From contig JADGQF010000005.1 in NCBI GenBank assembly GCA_017882045.1, positions 1-47,229 on the forward strand: DNA of 47,229 nucleotides. Reading direction: 5' to 3'. The stretch's first letter is position 1, and each line of letters opens with the position of its first letter. The notes below the pieces were generated by a model that ran no database searches, had not been told where the DNA came from, and was given only the letters and a program-made list of their open reading frames with translations. Source of the stretch: Anaerolineales bacterium (GTDB lineage: Bacteria; Chloroflexota; Anaerolineae; CG2-30-64-16). This document shows positions 32,718 through 40,663 of this stretch, piece after piece. A program made the translations under genes and the position numbers.

Positions 32718-34226
32718 TTATCCCTCCGTAGCTTTCTGCTCCGCCCATCGCCCGTCGCCGCCGGCCCGCGACAGCAAGTTCGTCAGCTCGCTGACCTTCA
32801 GCCGTTCCAACCCGGCGATGGCCTGCTCGATTTCCTTCAGCAAGGACGGCGAGGCATAGCGCCCGGCCAGCCGTTCGAATTTCTGCACCACCCTGTCCCA
32901 TGCCATCGGACGTGTGTAGAAGCCCTCATAGTCCGTTTTTTCTTTCTTCAGCACACGGCCATCCTGCAGGTGGATCGTCAGCCGGCACGGCATCTCGGAC
33001 GGGAAACGCCGGCTTAGCTCTGCCGAGGGGTGCACCGTCACCTGGCGCAGCAACTTCTGGACCTCGGGTCGTAGGATGCTGCCTGGCTGGTACTGCTCGG
33101 GCATCACCTGGCCGTCCAGCAGCGCCGCCGCCACCATGTACTGCAGGCTGTGGTCGGCCTGCTCCTTGGTCTGCACGAAGGTCTTGTCGCCTTCCTCCCC
33201 GCCGCCGATGATCTTGAAGGCTACGTCGAAGATCTCAATGTCGACGCGTTCCACGTCGCTCGCGCGCAGACCGTACTCCTCTTTCAGTTCGAGGATGCCT
33301 TCCAGGGTGGATTGCGAATGAAGCTCAGCGTTGTATTTCTTGAGGAAGGTGCGCGTGACCCGTTCAAGGTCCTCGTGTGACCAGTCGATCTCGAACGGTC
33401 CGGCGATTGCGTCCATGAAGCCCTTGTTGCCTTCGAAGACTTCCAGCGGGCCGGTGATGCCGCGCATGGCCAGGAAGGTGGCGTGGACGCAACTGAAGGC
33501 AGTGTTGGGGTAGGCCAGTCCCTTCCAATTCGAGAGGATGCCGGTGCGCGTCACGCGCAGCGCGTTGAAGGCCGTGCCGCAGATCCCGATCGCGTTGGCT
33601 GTGCGCCGCGTGTCCATACCCAGTGCCCGGGAGACCCCCGCCGCCACGGCGAAAGACCCCTGCGTGGTGTGATCGAATCCACGGTCGCGCACGGGGGCCA
33701 CGTCGCTCAGCCGGCACTGGACCTGGTAGGCCACGGCGAGGGCGGTCAGGAAGTCTCTCCCGTCCGCGTCCGCGTACTCAGCCGCGGCCAAAACCGGTGC
33801 GACGTTGTCACTGGGATGGCAGGTTTCGCCCTTCGCCAGGTAGCCGTCGTTGAAGTCGAGGTAGCGGACCAGCGCCCCGTTATAGAATGCTGCGCGGTCC
33901 GGCGCGGTTCGCCCGCCGCCGATCAATCCGCAGTGCGGCGCGCCGTCAAAATCGGTCACTTGCGCTCGCAGCAGGGGGCTCAGCTCGCCTTCTAGCGCAC
34001 CCAGCGCGCAGCCCAGGCTGTCCAGCACGCGGATCTTCAGCGCCGTCCGGGCGCGCTCCGAGAGTTCGTCGTACGTAGACCAGACGACAAACGCGGCCAT
34101 CTGCTCGGCCATGGTCGCGAGTGCGCCGCCCGGCGGTAGGCGATTTGCCTCCGCCCCGCTCACGGGTGACCCATCTTGGCCCGCGCGGGTCGCGGCCGCC
34201 CCTGAGAAGTCCCCTTGCTCAGCCAT
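32718..34226 (-). CDS. MmgE/PrpD-family dehydratase
   Basis: A 502-residue MmgE/PrpD-type protein (2-methylcitrate dehydratase fold): VLDSLGCALGALEGE, GGGRTAPDRAAFYNGALVRYLDFND, CHPSDNVAPVLAAAEY, TTQGSFAVAAGVSRALGMD, NWKGLAYPNTAFSCVHA and KKYNAELHSQSTLEGILEL. The family dehydrates or isomerises branched di- and tri-acids. The catalytic substrate cannot be assigned; no prpB or prpC lies here. An N-terminal extension of about 40 residues is Gly/Ala-rich. ATG 34226 follows GGAAGGA. It sits in a minus-strand run with the ComA-like enzyme and a sugar symporter, suggesting a catabolic cluster. Confidence 0.85.
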   Translation of the reverse strand: MAEQGDFSGAAATRAGQDGSPVSGAEANRLPPGGALATMAEQMAAFVVWSTYDELSERARTALKIRVLDSLGCALGALEGELSPLLRAQVTDFDGAPHCGLIGGGRTAPDRAAFYNGALVRYLDFNDGYLAKGETCHPSDNVAPVLAAAEYADADGRDFLTALAVAYQVQCRLSDVAPVRDRGFDHTTQGSFAVAAGVSRALGMDTRRTANAIGICGTAFNALRVTRTGILSNWKGLAYPNTAFSCVHATFLAMRGITGPLEVFEGNKGFMDAIAGPFEIDWSHEDLERVTRTFLKKYNAELHSQSTLEGILELKEEYGLRASDVERVDIEIFDVAFKIIGGGEEGDKTFVQTKEQADHSLQYMVAAALLDGQVMPEQYQPGSILRPEVQKLLRQVTVHPSAELSRRFPSEMPCRLTIHLQDGRVLKKEKTDYEGFYTRPMAWDRVVQKFERLAGRYASPSLLKEIEQAIAGLERLKVSELTNLLSRAGGDGRWAEQKATEG

Positions 34227-34347
34227 GACCATTCCTTCCACAACCATGCCTCTGGCAGGTGCGGACCTCAAGCAACTTTCAGCCTAATCCGGGCCGACGA
34301 GGACTTCTGTGATCTGTGGCACCGAATGGCGCTCTATAGTTTCAGGT

Positions 34348-35766
34348 TTAGCGTGGATTGTCCAGTCGCTCGTGCTTGTTGGCGTGCATGATCAGGACTC
34401 TACGCTGCATCTCTTCCAGGTGCCGGCCGCGCAACGGGAACCAGTGCAGGATTAGTGCGCCCAGCAACATCGCGAGGCCCGGAATCAGGCCGACGATTAT
34501 CCGGATGCCAAGCAGGGCGCTGGCCGGCTGGTTAAGGAAGATCTGTCCGCCGTTCTGGTCGCGCGTGACGAAGTGCGTCAGCGCGAGGATGAAAGGCGAG
34601 AGCGCGATGGCGATGGATTGCGCAGGCTTGGTCACCAGGGCATTGATCCCGAAGAAAGCGCCCTCGTGCCGCACTCCCGACCGTATCTCGTTCTCGTCGA
34701 TCACCTGTGCGAACAGCACGTTCGTCAGCGTTTGCGGGCCGGCCAGCCCCAGGCCGGCCAGGGCAAGGCAGACGGGGATCATCGGCGGAGGCGCGACCAC
34801 GATCAGCAGAAGGCCCACCCCCGCTGTCAGCAAAAGCAATTGTTGTGCCCCGACCACGCCCAGCCGGGCGCGCAAGACTGTGGTCAGCGGTATGCCGATG
34901 AGCAGGGGCACGAAGATGCAGGCCAGCAAAACCATCGTCGGCACCGGCACAAGGTAGTCGGCCAGGTAGAAAACCGAGCCAACCACGAGCGAAGACACGA
35001 GGATAGACATAAAGTTCTGGGCGACGAGGATCTGGAAAGAGCGGCTGGGAAGACTGGTCTTGAGCGCCTTTCCCAGCGGCAGCGGCTTATCCCCCTCATA
35101 AAATTCGCGCCGTTCTTTGACAACATAAGTGGTGATGATGATGAAGACGGCACAGACCACTGCGACCACGATCATGGACATCTGCAGCGGCAGGAGCGAG
35201 GGCGACGTGCCGGCTTTGGGCCGGAACAGATCCGGGATGATGAAGCCGAGCAGCATGCCGAACATACCAAACAGCGAGGACGAGATCTGCAGGCTGTTAC
35301 GCTCCTGGTCGGATTCGGTCACCTCCGGCAGCAGAGCAGAGTAGGCCAGGCCGATGATCGTGTAGCAGCCGTCGTACAGCACCATGCTGATCAACATCCA
35401 CCAGAAGATGGTCAGTTGCCCGCCGGAGGGTGGGGCGAACCAGACCAGGATGAATGTCAGGGCCAGGAACGGGGCCGTGAAGCGCATGTAGGGGATGCGC
35501 CGTCCCAGCCGCGAGCGCGTGCTGTCGCTGATATAGCCGAACAGCGGGTCATTGATGGCATTCCAGACCGCGTAGATGCCCGACGCCAGCGCGATCCAGC
35601 CGGCGGCCAGGCCCAGGTAATCCTGGTAAAAGATGGGCAACAGCGCGCCGAAGATGCCCGAGATGAGCGAGGCGCCGAACCCGGCCATGCCCCAGACGAC
35701 CTTGAAGCGCGTGCTCAGCCGGCCCGGTACTCCTACGCCACTGCTTTGTAGCGCGATCTGCGACAG
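34348..35766 (-). CDS. GPH-family glycoside/pentoside:cation symporter
   Basis: A 12-helix symporter of about 472 residues: KVVWGMAGFGASLISGIFGA (helix 1), NDPLFGYISDSTRSRLGRR (the loop 2-3 signature of the GPH/MelB family) and IRSGVRHEGAFFGINALVTK in the middle loop. It should bring a glycoside, pentoside or hexuronide in with Na+ or H+. The start is unusual: an ideal AGGAGGAG (35775-35782) lies 8 nt before a CTG at 35766, with TCG CAG ATC following. No ATG, GTG or TTG sits at this spacing; the nearest in-frame alternative (35832) has no such site and would put the ribosome site inside the gene. It clusters with PrpD and hydroxypyruvate isomerase genes. Confidence 0.85.
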   Translation of the reverse strand: MSQIALQSSGVGVPGRLSTRFKVVWGMAGFGASLISGIFGALLPIFYQDYLGLAAGWIALASGIYAVWNAINDPLFGYISDSTRSRLGRRIPYMRFTAPFLALTFILVWFAPPSGGQLTIFWWMLISMVLYDGCYTIIGLAYSALLPEVTESDQERNSLQISSSLFGMFGMLLGFIIPDLFRPKAGTSPSLLPLQMSMIVVAVVCAVFIIITTYVVKERREFYEGDKPLPLGKALKTSLPSRSFQILVAQNFMSILVSSLVVGSVFYLADYLVPVPTMVLLACIFVPLLIGIPLTTVLRARLGVVGAQQLLLLTAGVGLLLIVVAPPPMIPVCLALAGLGLAGPQTLTNVLFAQVIDENEIRSGVRHEGAFFGINALVTKPAQSIAIALSPFILALTHFVTRDQNGGQIFLNQPASALLGIRIIVGLIPGLAMLLGALILHWFPLRGRHLEEMQRRVLIMHANKHERLDNPR

Positions 35767-35854
35767 GGTTGTTTCTCCTCCTGAATGGCTCAGCCAACAA
35801 ATCAGCCCCCTTGCACGCGTTACCCTCTTCACGGCAACACGAGACTGACCCGGC

Positions 35855-36559
35855 TCACGTTTCCCATCCTGCGAGCGCCTGTACCTGTTCCTCGCGCGTC
35901 AGCCCGATGCGGCCGCGCCATCTACCTACAACGATCTTGCCGCCCCGGATATGCTGCTCGATGATGCGCGGCACGTCCGCCGGGGTGACATAGCCGTACC
36001 AGTCGCCGCCGGGGTAAAGCACGACGTTACCGGCGTACTCATGCCCGCCCAGGTGGCTGGTCCGGTGTACGGCGACCTGTCCGTCCAGCCCGCGCTCCGC
36101 CAGGTGTTGCAGGAAAAGGTCGGCCAGGGCGGGACCGCAGACGCCGCAACGTGGATCACGGTTCATATGCACGCAAATGAGTATGTGCTGCCCCTGCAGG
36201 GGGATATGCCGCAATTGCACGGCAGGCCGGTTGCCAATGAGGTGTTCTTCGATGAGGACGGGGATATCGGCTTCGGTCAACCCCGTATAGCGGATGCCGT
36301 CGGGAAACACCATGAGGTCGTAGCCGGGTCCGCTGCTCGGTTCGTCGCAGGCGTTGAGCTTTACCTCCAGGGCGAGTTCAGACGCGCGCCCGGCAACGGC
36401 CTGGCTCAAGGCCTGAATGAAGCCGCCGTCCGCGGCGATGTGGGACGGCCACTCGGCCTGGCCGGTGCAGATCAGCAGGTGACGCTGGTAGAAGGAAACA
36501 GTACCGGGCAGGGGCGCCGTCTTCGGTCGGTCAAAGCCCACGTTGGCAATTTCGAGCAT
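35855..36559 (-). CDS. Sucrase/ferredoxin-like protein
   Basis: A 234-residue protein of the sucrase/ferredoxin-like family: LLICTGQAEWPSHI near the start, then ILICVHMNRDPRCGVCGP (about 126-143) and TSHLGGHEYAGNVVLYPGG (about 165-183), ending with DWYGYVTPADVPRIIEQH. The Cys/His set (CGVC, SHLGGH) resembles that of the thioredoxin-like [2Fe-2S] proteins. The biochemical role is not established. ATG 36559 is preceded by GAGAGGAG. It has its own TATAAT-containing promoter 38 bp upstream and lies between hydroxypyruvate isomerase-like and GPH symporter genes on the same strand. Confidence 0.75.
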   Translation of the reverse strand: MLEIANVGFDRPKTAPLPGTVSFYQRHLLICTGQAEWPSHIAADGGFIQALSQAVAGRASELALEVKLNACDEPSSGPGYDLMVFPDGIRYTGLTEADIPVLIEEHLIGNRPAVQLRHIPLQGQHILICVHMNRDPRCGVCGPALADLFLQHLAERGLDGQVAVHRTSHLGGHEYAGNVVLYPGGDWYGYVTPADVPRIIEQHIRGGKIVVGRWRGRIGLTREEQVQALAGWET

Positions 36560-36596
36560 GCTGCTCCTCTCAGTGATTGCCTATCGACTGCCCGGC

Positions 36597-36602
36597 ATTA
36601 TA
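36597..36602 (-). promoter_or_regulatory. -10 element before the sucrase/ferredoxin-like gene
   Basis: Perfect TATAAT on the minus strand, about 37 bp before the ATG. The -35 region is not convincing. Confidence 0.45.
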
Positions 36603-36638
36603 TCACACGGTGGACCACATGAGTTTGGTCTTGGGGAT

Positions 36639-37433
36639 TCAGCGCGCGGCGCCTCGCGCCTCCCGCGGCAGCCAGGCCAGCGCTTCGTCCGTGTGGCCGT
36701 GCGGGATGTACTCCAACCCGACAAACCCCTCGTAACCCGTCTCCTCAATTGCCCGCAGCACGAATGGGGTGTTGATCTCCCCCGTGCCCGGCTGGTGCCG
36801 GCCGGGCACGTCGGCAATCTGCACGTGCCCGATCTCGGCGACGTGCGCCCGGAAGGTCTGGGTGAGATTCCCCTCGCTGATCTGCAGGTGATAGCAGTCG
36901 AACTGGAACTTGACGTTGGCCTGGCCCACTTCCTTGAGGATGGCGAAGGCCTCGGCCGAGTGACACAAGAAGAAGTACGGGAAGTCGCCGGCGTTCAACG
37001 CCTCAATGGTCAGCGTCACGCCGGCCTGCGCGGCGAGCGGCGACGCGTAGCGCAGATTCTCGACCAGGCTCGCACGCGCCGCATCGCGCGCCAGTCCTTC
37101 CGGCAAGTTTCCCACCATGGCGTGCACGCGTGGGCAATCCAGCGCATGGGCGTACTCCAAGGTGCGCCCCAGCGCGTTATGAAACTCGTCGCGCCGGCGA
37201 GGATCGACCAGCAGGCCCCGGTCACCGGCCGCGAAATCCCCCGGGTACATGTTGAACAGCTCCATACGCAGTCCCGCGCCGTCTAACTCCCCGCGTAAGA
37301 ACTGCGCGCTCCAGCCGTAGGGGAACATGCACTCCACGTGCTTGAAGCCTGCGGCCGCGGCCGCCCCAATGCGCTTTTCAAACGGCACTTCGACAAACAG
37401 GAAAGTCAGGTTGGCAGAGTAACGCAGAGCCAT
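36639..37433 (-). CDS. hyi: Hydroxypyruvate isomerase-like sugar-phosphate isomerase-fold protein
   Basis: A 264-residue xylose-isomerase-like TIM barrel protein matching the hydroxypyruvate isomerase (Hyi/OtnI) group: RYSANLTFLFVEVPFEKRI, AGFKHVECMFPYGW, FNMYPGDFAAGDRGL, VHAMVGNLPEG, TIEALNAGDFPYF, FQFDCYHLQISEGNL and NTPFVLRAIEETGYEGFVGLEYIP. The metal site is expected from the Glu/Asp/His/Glu residues in these segments (E of TIEAL, D of QFDCYH, E of GLEY). It would convert hydroxypyruvate and tartronate semialdehyde, or a related keto-sugar. ATG 37433 follows GGAGGG. It starts the minus-strand catabolic cluster. Confidence 0.8.
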   Translation of the reverse strand: MALRYSANLTFLFVEVPFEKRIGAAAAAGFKHVECMFPYGWSAQFLRGELDGAGLRMELFNMYPGDFAAGDRGLLVDPRRRDEFHNALGRTLEYAHALDCPRVHAMVGNLPEGLARDAARASLVENLRYASPLAAQAGVTLTIEALNAGDFPYFFLCHSAEAFAILKEVGQANVKFQFDCYHLQISEGNLTQTFRAHVAEIGHVQIADVPGRHQPGTGEINTPFVLRAIEETGYEGFVGLEYIPHGHTDEALAWLPREARGAAR

Positions 37434-37495
37434 TATCCCTCCTCCAGGACTTGTTTTAAGCCCAACATGCCCGGGCAGACGCATGTGTCATGCAG

Positions 37496-38060
37496 CTATT
37501 GTACAATGACTACGTTCTCGCTTGCGAATTTTACTATCTGCTCGATGCTCATCCCCTGGCCCGCGTTGATGGCCGCCTGGAAGGCTTCCTCGCCCAGTTG
37601 GCTGCGCGCGCCGCTCAGGATGGCCTCGCGCTCGGGCACATAACGGGGGGTGTGGATTATCCCCAGGGATTCATTTATCGCGCTGGCCGCACCGACCATG
37701 CGTGCGGCGCGTGCCCCGTGTCCGGCGCGACTCTCGATGCGGGCCAGCGCGAGCAAGCTGCGCCCCACGCTACGCCTGTCCCTCACGTGCTCGAACAGGG
37801 CCAGGCTCTCCACCAGCAACGCGCGCCCCTTCTCGACGTCGCCCCGCCGGCCCGCCAACCGCCCCAGTCCACTGAGCGCATAGGCGATCGTCCAGCGGTC
37901 ATTGGCGGCGCGACCCAGTTCCAGTGCTTCTTCGAATAGCTTCTGGGCTTGTTCATCCTTGCGCTGGTACAGCGCGGCGCGCCCCAGGTTGCTTAAGGCC
38001 GTCGAGATCAGGACTCGATCGCCGACCTCGCGGTAAAGAGATAACCCCATCTCCAGGGTA
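37496..38060 (-). pseudogene. TPR-region C-terminal fragment of an NB-ARC/LuxR-type regulator
   Basis: An open frame on the minus strand encodes the last 180-odd residues of a tetratricopeptide regulator: MGLSLYREVGDRVLISTALS, LGRAALYQRKDEQAQKLFEEA, ALSGLGRLAGRRGDVEKGRA, RAARMVGAASAINESLG and a closing GMSIEQIVKFASENV, the common ending of large ATPase-TPR transcriptional regulators. No upstream ATPase or DNA-binding part is present: the frame runs into another protein's coding sequence at about 38057-38063. There is no ribosome site at its first Met. Treated as a remnant. Confidence 0.65.
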
Positions 38061-38526
38061 TATCCCGCGCTCCCACCTCGCTCAACTTGCGGAAGTAGAT
38101 TTCCTCGTCGGCCTTCTCGTCCGCATGGTAGCGGTCCAGTGATACCAGGGGGAAAATCAGCCCCGGTGCGGTCGCGCCGCGTTGTGCGCGGTTGGGCATC
38201 GCCTGGAAAACCCTGGTTGAATTATAGACGACCAGGAAGGCGACAATCACATAGGCCAGAAAGAAGTCGTGGCCGCCGATTTTTAGCGCAGACTGCGCCG
38301 GCGCGGACGGCGTCACATCCATTGCCTTGGCGGCTACGATCCCCAGCGCGGTGGTAAGCAAGCTGACGGCTGAAAGCAAGTAACCCGCCTTCTGGTCCAT
38401 CATGCGGCTGAGGTCTTGGGCGTTGCTGAAACACTTTTCGGCAAAATCTTGCTTGAGTTTGAGCGCGGTATCGGGTGACGGATGTTCGTCGAGCGATCCG
38501 CGGACCTCTGGGATGGCTGCTACCAT
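38008..38526 (-). CDS. Pycsar-effector-like two-helix membrane protein, C-terminus replaced
   Basis: A 172-residue ORF. Residues 1-155 resemble two-transmembrane effectors of the DUF5706/PycTM type: a helix with DFAEKCFSNAQDLSRMMDQKAGYLLS, membrane helix 1 (about 48-68), membrane helix 2 (about 86-104) and a helical segment ending KADEEIYFRKLSEVGARDI. In known anti-phage systems such proteins respond to cyclic cUMP/cCMP and damage the membrane, but this one has no cyclase gene nearby. After ARDI the frame continues into out-of-frame sequence of a TPR gene (PWRWGYLFTARSAIES), so the native C-terminus is lost. The two fragments form a chimera created by a deletion spanning two genes, or by misassembly. 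The family call is moderate. Confidence 0.5.
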   Translation of the reverse strand: MVAAIPEVRGSLDEHPSPDTALKLKQDFAEKCFSNAQDLSRMMDQKAGYLLSAVSLLTTALGIVAAKAMDVTPSAPAQSALKIGGHDFFLAYVIVAFLVVYNSTRVFQAMPNRAQRGATAPGLIFPLVSLDRYHADEKADEEIYFRKLSEVGARDIPWRWGYLFTARSAIES

Positions 38527-38663
38527 GCTCTCTCTTATCCTTTGGCATCAAGGCTGTTAGCCGGACGTGAGGGACTACGATGAGACCGCCGCATAACGCC
38601 AAGCGCTACCATGCTAGCACGCAAGCTAACTGTGTATATGTGGCGTAAAATACACTATGTTTC

Positions 38664-38692
38664 TTGAATTGTTCCGCGATCCGAGTTATACT
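38664..38692 (+). promoter_or_regulatory. Promoter of the DAHP synthase gene
   Basis: TTGAAT (38664-38669), a 17-bp spacer and TATACT (38687-38692). It is about 40 bp upstream of a terminator-like hairpin, so the transcript could be controlled by attenuation. Confidence 0.65.
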
Positions 38693-38729
38693 CGTCTCCG
38701 CCAATTGTACCACTATAGATTTATCCAGA

Positions 38730-38765
38730 CCCACTGCCGGGAACTGCCTGCCAGTGGGCCTTTTT
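38730..38765 (+). terminator. Terminator-like hairpin in the DAHP synthase leader
   Basis: CCCACTG (38730-38736) pairs with CAGTGGG (38752-38758) and is followed by CCTTTTT. It lies between the promoter and the start codon (55 nt downstream), as expected of a transcription attenuator. No long leader peptide is obvious. Confidence 0.55.
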
Positions 38766-38819
38766 ATGCATAAACGTTTGCCGTCCAGAGCTCACCGAAC
38801 AGCGAGGAGGAGAGAAGCC

Positions 38820-39836
38820 ATGATCGTCGAGATGCGGCGGGGCGCACCGCCCGAGCAAGTGGATGCTGTAGTGAACCGAGCGACAGGATTTGGGTTTCAG
38901 ACCCAACTCAACCGGGGGACCGATAAAGTCGTAGTGGCCATCCTGGGCAGTGACACCGGACGCTGCCCGACCGAGGCGTTCGCCGTCCTCCCCGGCGTTG
39001 AAACGGTCACGCGGATCATGCGCCCGTACAAGCTGGCCGCACGCGAATTCAAGCCAGAACCGACGCTGGTGAGCATGGGCGATGTCGTCGTGGGCGGCCC
39101 GCGCATCGTGGTCATGGCGGGCCCCTGTTCGGTGGAGAACCCGGATTTGCTGATGTCCACCGCCCGTCACGTCACATCCTGTGGCGCGCGCGTCCTGCGC
39201 GGCGGCGCTTACAAGCCGCGCAGCTCGCCCTTCAGCTTTCAGGGCCTGGGTGTCAGCGGACTGCAGATTCTCGGGCAGGCCCGCTCCGAGCTGAGCGTCC
39301 CCGTGATCTCCGAGGTCACCGACCCGCATCTGCTGGACGGTATGCTGGACTATGTGGACGTGCTGCAGATCGGCGCCCGCAACATGCAGAACTACGCGCT
39401 GTTGCGGGCGGTCGGCGAAACCGGCCGGGCCTGCATTCTCAAGCGCGGTCTCGCGGCAACCGTGACCGAGTGGCTGCAGGCGGCCGATTACATCCTGGCC
39501 GCGGGCAACCCAAACGTGGTCCTGTGCGAGCGGGGCATCCGGACCTTTGAGGATAGCACCCGCTTCACGTTGGACATCTCAGCTGTCGGTGTGGTCAAAC
39601 GCTTCTCGCATCTACCCATTATCGTCGATCCCAGCCATGCGGCCGGCCATTATGCCCTGGTGCCCACCCTGGCCCGCGCCGCAGTGGCCGCCGGCGCCGA
39701 CGGCCTGCTGATTGAGGTCCATCCCGATCCAACCAACGCCCTCTCGGACGGTCTGCAAAGCCTGACCTTCAGCGACTTCCAGCGGCTGATGGCTGAGCTG
39801 CGCGCCCTGGCCGAGGCCATGGGACGCTCGATCTAG
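38820..39836 (+). CDS. aroF: 3-deoxy-7-phosphoheptulonate (DAHP) synthase
   Basis: A 338-residue class I-beta DAHP synthase: an N-terminal ferredoxin-like regulatory domain (about 1-85, MIVEMRRGAPPEQVDAVVNR) followed by the KDO8P/DAHP synthase barrel with VVMAGPCSVENPDLL, RGGAYKPRSSPFSFQGLG, EVTDPHLLD, IGARNMQNYALL, ILKRGLAATVTEWLQAADYI and HAAGHYALVPTLA. It joins PEP and erythrose 4-phosphate in the first step of the shikimate pathway. ATG 38820 follows GAGGAGAG; the frame is open upstream, with no ribosome site there. The N-terminal domain in relatives mediates feedback inhibition by aromatic amino acids. Confidence 0.93.
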   Translation: MIVEMRRGAPPEQVDAVVNRATGFGFQTQLNRGTDKVVVAILGSDTGRCPTEAFAVLPGVETVTRIMRPYKLAAREFKPEPTLVSMGDVVVGGPRIVVMAGPCSVENPDLLMSTARHVTSCGARVLRGGAYKPRSSPFSFQGLGVSGLQILGQARSELSVPVISEVTDPHLLDGMLDYVDVLQIGARNMQNYALLRAVGETGRACILKRGLAATVTEWLQAADYILAAGNPNVVLCERGIRTFEDSTRFTLDISAVGVVKRFSHLPIIVDPSHAAGHYALVPTLARAAVAAGADGLLIEVHPDPTNALSDGLQSLTFSDFQRLMAELRALAEAMGRSI

Positions 39837-39853
39837 CCAGGCAACAAAAAGAA

Positions 39854-39882
39854 AGACCAGGTTCCAGCCAGAAACCTGGTCT
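39854..39882. repeat. Palindromic hairpin element, copy B / possible terminator
   Basis: AGACCAGGTT (39854-39863) pairs with AACCTGGTCT (39873-39882). It lies between the convergent aroF and GIN-domain genes and could terminate both, although the T-run is short (CTCTG). It shares its core with the hairpin at 343-390. Confidence 0.5.
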
Positions 39883-39911
39883 CTGCGCGCCGGTGGCCCG
39901 CTCGGGAAAAC

Positions 39912-40637
39912 CTATTTGCCCTGGGCGCTCGAGGCGCCGGACGTGCTGCTCTTGCCGATGCTCGGGCGGCCTGTATATGTCAGATGTGACGCGCCGCTCA
40001 GCTCGTAGTCCAGGTTGCTCTTGACACTGATGTCGGCGATGCTGGCCCCGCTCAGCGTCACGTTGGCCTTGTTGACCGCGAAGTTGATCAGGTCCGCCCT
40101 GCTCGCGCCGGACGCGTCCAGCCGCAGGCTGTCCGCCGCGCCGCTCAACCTGACGTTGCTCGCGCCCGACAGGCTGAAGTCGGCGGCGCCCGCCTGGGCA
40201 TCCCCGGTCGCACGGCTGGCGCCTGAGAGATCCAGGTTCAGCCCGGACTCCGACTTGAAGCTGCTGATGTTCCCCTGGCTGGCGCCCGACAGCGAAAGCC
40301 TGTTCAGCGCCGGCATCGTTATCTCGGCGCTTATGTGCGTGTTGTTGTAGGCGCCCGGTTGCAGTCCCACTTGCAGGGTCTGGCCGCTCGTGCGCACTTG
40401 CAGCCGGTCCCACAGGTTGTCGTCGGCGCTCACCGACACGCTGAAAGCCTCGCCCTGCTTGACGTTCACGCGGATCGCGTTAGACACGTCCACGGCGCTG
40501 AAACCGGCCAGGTCCAGGCTCTTGGTCACCGAGCGACCTGACCCGCTGACAACCGGCCCGCCATAGTAGCACCCGGTCATTACCGGCGCAGCAACGAGCG
40601 CCAGGCATAGTATCGCCAGCAGTTTTGCCTTGTTCAT
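39912..40637 (-). CDS. GIN-domain (DUF2807) lipoprotein
   Basis: A 241-residue predicted lipoprotein: signal peptide with lipobox MTGC (Cys23), then a beta-helix-like GIN domain (about 40-235) starting RSVTKSLDLAGFSAVDVSNA and containing repeated DLSGASR/LSGAS turns (RLSLSGAS, LDLSGAS, FSLSGAS, RLSGAAD, TLSGAS, ELSGAS), the ladder pattern of the putative auto-transporter adhesin head domain. Its function is unknown; such proteins are surface-exposed and may help adhesion or wall integrity. ATG 40637 is preceded by AGGAGA. It starts 26 bp after a LiaF-like gene on the same strand, so the two form an operon. Confidence 0.85.
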   Translation of the reverse strand: MNKAKLLAILCLALVAAPVMTGCYYGGPVVSGSGRSVTKSLDLAGFSAVDVSNAIRVNVKQGEAFSVSVSADDNLWDRLQVRTSGQTLQVGLQPGAYNNTHISAEITMPALNRLSLSGASQGNISSFKSESGLNLDLSGASRATGDAQAGAADFSLSGASNVRLSGAADSLRLDASGASRADLINFAVNKANVTLSGASIADISVKSNLDYELSGASHLTYTGRPSIGKSSTSGASSAQGK

Positions 40638-40663
40638 GGAACGTCTCCTGTGATGGTGCTTCG

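Noticed and set aside
34573-35751. 392-codon plus-strand open frame
   Set aside because: It is antisense to the GPH symporter and rich in Gln/Arg/His as expected of a shadow frame.
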